This document shows, in pieces, positions 39,794-42,190 of a DNA stretch of 42,190 nucleotides. Made by a program: the position numbers and the translations under genes. The stretch is from Fragilaria crotonensis (taxonomy: Eukaryota > Bacillariophyta > Fragilariophyceae > Fragilariales > Fragilariaceae). The notes beneath the pieces were generated by a model, which was not told the origin of the DNA, ran no database searches, and was given only the letters and a program-made list of their open reading frames with translations. The stretch covers positions 1-42,190 of the forward strand of contig JAKSYS010000554.1 in NCBI GenBank assembly GCA_022925895.1, written 5' to 3'. The first letter of the stretch is position 1; each line of letters opens with the position of its first letter.

Positions 39794-41411
39794 TTCTGAT
39801 GGACTTCATTCGATGGCAGGCAAATTATGACGCATCGCGGTCGGATGGTTCCAAGTTCAAGTGGGTACGTCCTTTTCGATCTTGGAGTGAGTTCATCTAC
39901 CACTACCACATCTCGAATCGAAGTGGCTCGCGTCGTTGCGAGACTTTTTGGCATCTATCGATGCATCTCTGCAGCTTGACAACCCAGGAATTCCTCCTCT
40001 TCAACGGTGTCATGATACATACATCATGGACGGAATACTATCGTCGGGGAAATTCACCGCTGCCGAGATTCGACGACTAAATTATTGCCGTCTATATCTC
40101 CAGGCGCAAACCCTCTCTGATCTTACGAATATAACCGGCGACGCCTTAGATCCCGCTAAACTGGCAGGGCAAATTTCTGCAGAGTGTAGCGTAACCCATG
40201 GCATCCATATCAATCAACAACGACCATCGGTTACAGAATGGAAACTCTGGCGCAAAGCAAACTTGTTATGGAGCGATGAAGGAGGTCGGTTACATCAACC
40301 CTTGGGTCCATGGATACAACCTATCAAGAAGCAACGACAACGACACCAAGCGTACCGTCTCCATCGAAGACTTTGGGTTCGCGTTCATGAACAATATATG
40401 CAATGTCGGTTGAGTGCGGATGGCGATGACGTTTACCACTATACCCACAACCTTTGTTCATGGCAAGATATAGCCGGTGAGAGCTTACCAGTTGATGTCC
40501 TTCCTGAATCCCCTACTACCTGGCGAGTATCCCGCGCTTCAAGCCTATTCATTCCCAAAGTGGTCCATCCTGCGACGTTTGATCACTACGTACAAACTCT
40601 GGCACCTTGGGAAGCAGAATTATTATCGCATATGGATTGTTCAACAGATGCCTTCACAATCAGCGAGGCACTCACTCACGGTCTACGCGGTGTGAGCGAT
40701 GGGTCTGTGTGGCTGAAACAGATGGGGGCATATGGATGGATCTTAAGCACTGACGTTGGCGAACGGGCTGCAGAAGGCATGGGTCCTGCACCAGGCGCAA
40801 CTCCCACATCATACAGGTCCGAAGCATATGGAATGCTCGCGATCCTATGTTTCCTAAAGCGATTGGCCGAGTTCACGTACCAGTACGAACCATGGCAGGG
40901 GATTTTGGCGACCGACAGTTTGAGTTTAATTGATACGATCCGTGGCGTGACACGACACGATATGGGGGAAGCAGTGGATGAAGCACACCTGGCGCACGAC
41001 CCGACGCTAGTCCCACTTGATCCTTTTATCCCTGATTGGGATTTACTAGTCAACATCCGAAGGCTCCTCAAGGAGATGCCAGGATTAAAACTGCAACACG
41101 TCCGCGGCCATCAGGATCGAAGAATTGCATACCGGCAGTTAAGTTTATTGGCTCAATTGAATGTCGATGCGGATAAACTGGCAAATACTTATCAGCGCGA
41201 TCATGGCGCGATCCGACCAATCGCACATTTAACAGAAGGAGCGGGCGTCCACCTCGTCACCGCGCAAGGCAGTATTACTTCCAATTATATAAAGGCGATT
41301 CGTCATCAAGCCACATACAAGCCATTATTGGGAGTATATTCAGTCACGACAGCGCTGGTCGGGCACCGAAATGCGGAACATAAACTGGACGGCACATGGT
41401 ACAAGCCTTAA
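39794..41411 (+). pseudogene. LINE III connection and RNase H domains
   Basis: After the transposon the LINE resumes with LLMDFIRWQANYDA (39799 frame) and shifts near 39890 into PLPHLESKWLASLRDFL (39936 frame), matching KLPHLESKWIASLRDYL in copy I. RNase H signatures follow: VSDGSVWLKQ near 40693, YRSEAYGM near 40817, ATDSLSLIDT near 40912, VRGHQDRR near 41101 and NVDADKLANTY near 41160. All four acidic or His positions are visible. The frame ends at 41411, but the true coding path leaves it at about 41331 by a +1 shift at TGGGAG. Confidence 0.8.
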
Positions 41412-42180
41412 AAAGCGGATGAAACAGTGCGACCACTATATCAAATTGGTCCACGGTATATTGCCCACCAATCATAAATTGCATCGGAATGACCCAAGTC
41501 AATGAGGATGCCCCAGCTGCAATCACCGCGATGAAGATTGGACACATATCCTTCGATGCCAAAACCCAAGCCGCGAAGCGTGGAGAACGTCTATGCTGGA
41601 AGCAATCAAGGATATGTGCGATAAATGGAATACCCGCCCACTTCTTCGCGATATACTTGTCGCAGGCATTCGCGGGTGGCTGGTGTGTCCAGATCCCGAC
41701 GATTACAATCTGGATCAATCGCCTTACGACGACGCACACCTCTGTCAAATGATACATCAACAAAATAAAATTGGGTGGAAGCATCTGTTTTTGGGCAGGT
41801 TTACTTGGGGATGGAGCGATGTCCAAGATGCCTACTACGTGTCTCATCCAGATTATAATCAGAAGAAATGTCGCACAGGATCGGCATGGCAAGTCGCAAT
41901 TATCAGTTGTCTTTGGGACCAATGGTACCTGTTATGGGAATGCCGAAATCATGCCCTCCATGGTGCCACTACGCAGCAAACAGCACTTATCGAGCGGCAG
42001 AACGCACAGCGAACATTGAGAGAGTTGTATGCGCTACGGAATCATTATGAACCTTCCGCACGGGACCTGTTGATGGCAGACATACGAGATCATGAGGTGA
42101 AGCCCACTTGGCATTTAAAAGCATGGTTAGCAATCCACGAGCCAGTGCTTCGCGCTAGTTACAACAGGGCACGGAATTAG
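41332..42180 (+). pseudogene. LINE III zinc-binding C-terminus
   Basis: The frame from 41332 reads EYIQSRQRWSGTEMRNINW, then a TGA at 41503-41505, then the zinc cluster CPSCNHRDEDWTHILRC and the conserved C-terminal region (WYLLWECRNHALHG, HYEPSARDLLMADI, WLAIHEPVLRASYN). It ends with TAG at 42178-42180. In copy I an Arg occupies the place of the stop, so a CGA to TGA change is likely. Only one shift and one stop separate this from an intact C-terminus. Confidence 0.8.
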
Positions 42181-42190
42181 CAATATCAGG

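Larger units (their letters stand above)
26042..42180 (+). mobile_element. LINE copy III, split by a 9.7-kb DNA transposon
   Basis: Left part 26042-30064 has ORF1, endonuclease, RT and the start of the thumb region. Right part 39794-42180 has the rest: a connection domain, RNase H, zinc cluster and C-terminus. Alignment with copy I shows the join: copy I reads RHWRTRTLVGDLLRMVLEW, and copy III reads NWRHQK before the insertion and NGLLMDFIRW after it. Without the 9.7-kb insertion the LINE would be about 6.4 kb, full length in domain content. The 3' UTR lies beyond the window. Confidence 0.8.

Overview
The window looks like repeat-rich nuclear DNA of a microalgal eukaryote, most probably a diatom or close stramenopile. 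The reasons are: no bacterial operons, rRNA or tRNA that I can see; small GT-AG introns; a secreted Pro/Thr-repeat plus Cys-repeat protein of a kind common in diatoms; and gag, LINE and DNA-transposon families of stramenopile type. The organism is inferred from style, not from a marker gene. Almost all of the 42 kb is nested mobile DNA. Only one gene, the secreted repeat protein at 11.4-13.8 kb, looks like a host gene.

0-11 kb is a nest of at least three copies of an unfamiliar element (A, B, B') plus a fourth terminus (C). The best preserved copy, B (697-4155, minus), encodes N-terminal zinc fingers and a RecQ-like SF2 helicase. All four right ends share a terminus on the + strand: 12-bp iterons (CACCCGACGTAC-like) followed by a core CGCCCCC+TT. 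Iteron starts are 33, 21 and 32 bp apart in two diverged copies (33, 21, 31 in a third). The distance from the last iteron to the core is exactly 60 bp in all four. Each core abuts a different sequence (helicase 3' coding region, LINE linker, another copy's iterons, a copia reverse transcriptase at its YVDD motif), so it behaves as the precise edge of a mobile element. I regard this zinc-finger/helicase element with its geometrically fixed terminus as the most novel thing here. A 5'-truncated LINE (copy I, 4452-8912) and a copia Pol fragment (9896-10998) are part of the same nest.

11-16 kb holds the secreted protein gene (minus). It has a 66-nt signal-peptide exon, a 74-bp intron, a Pro-Thr repeat domain and 171-bp Cys-rich repeats. 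About 2 kb of non-coding DNA with short repeats follows.

16-26 kb contains LINE copy II (16031-21460), 5'-truncated, frameshifted and bounded by a perfect 17-bp target-site duplication. It also contains a 1,119-bp non-autonomous element with ~85-bp inverted repeats and a TTA duplication (PIF/Harbinger style), and a 949-codon gag ORF with a CCHC knuckle and a protease-like segment.

26-42 kb is LINE copy III: a short ORF1 overlapping an endonuclease-RT ORF2 by ATGA. It is split by a 9.7-kb DNA transposon (30065-39789) inserted at the centre of an 8-bp palindrome. That transposon carries a frameshifted transposase (+), an unrecognised gene (-) and an Ala/Lys/Asp-rich gene (+). The RNase H and C-terminal parts of LINE III resume at 39794 and run to the window end. 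The three LINE copies share RT, then RNase H, then a zinc-binding C-terminus, which let me place frameshifts and deletions by comparing them with each other.
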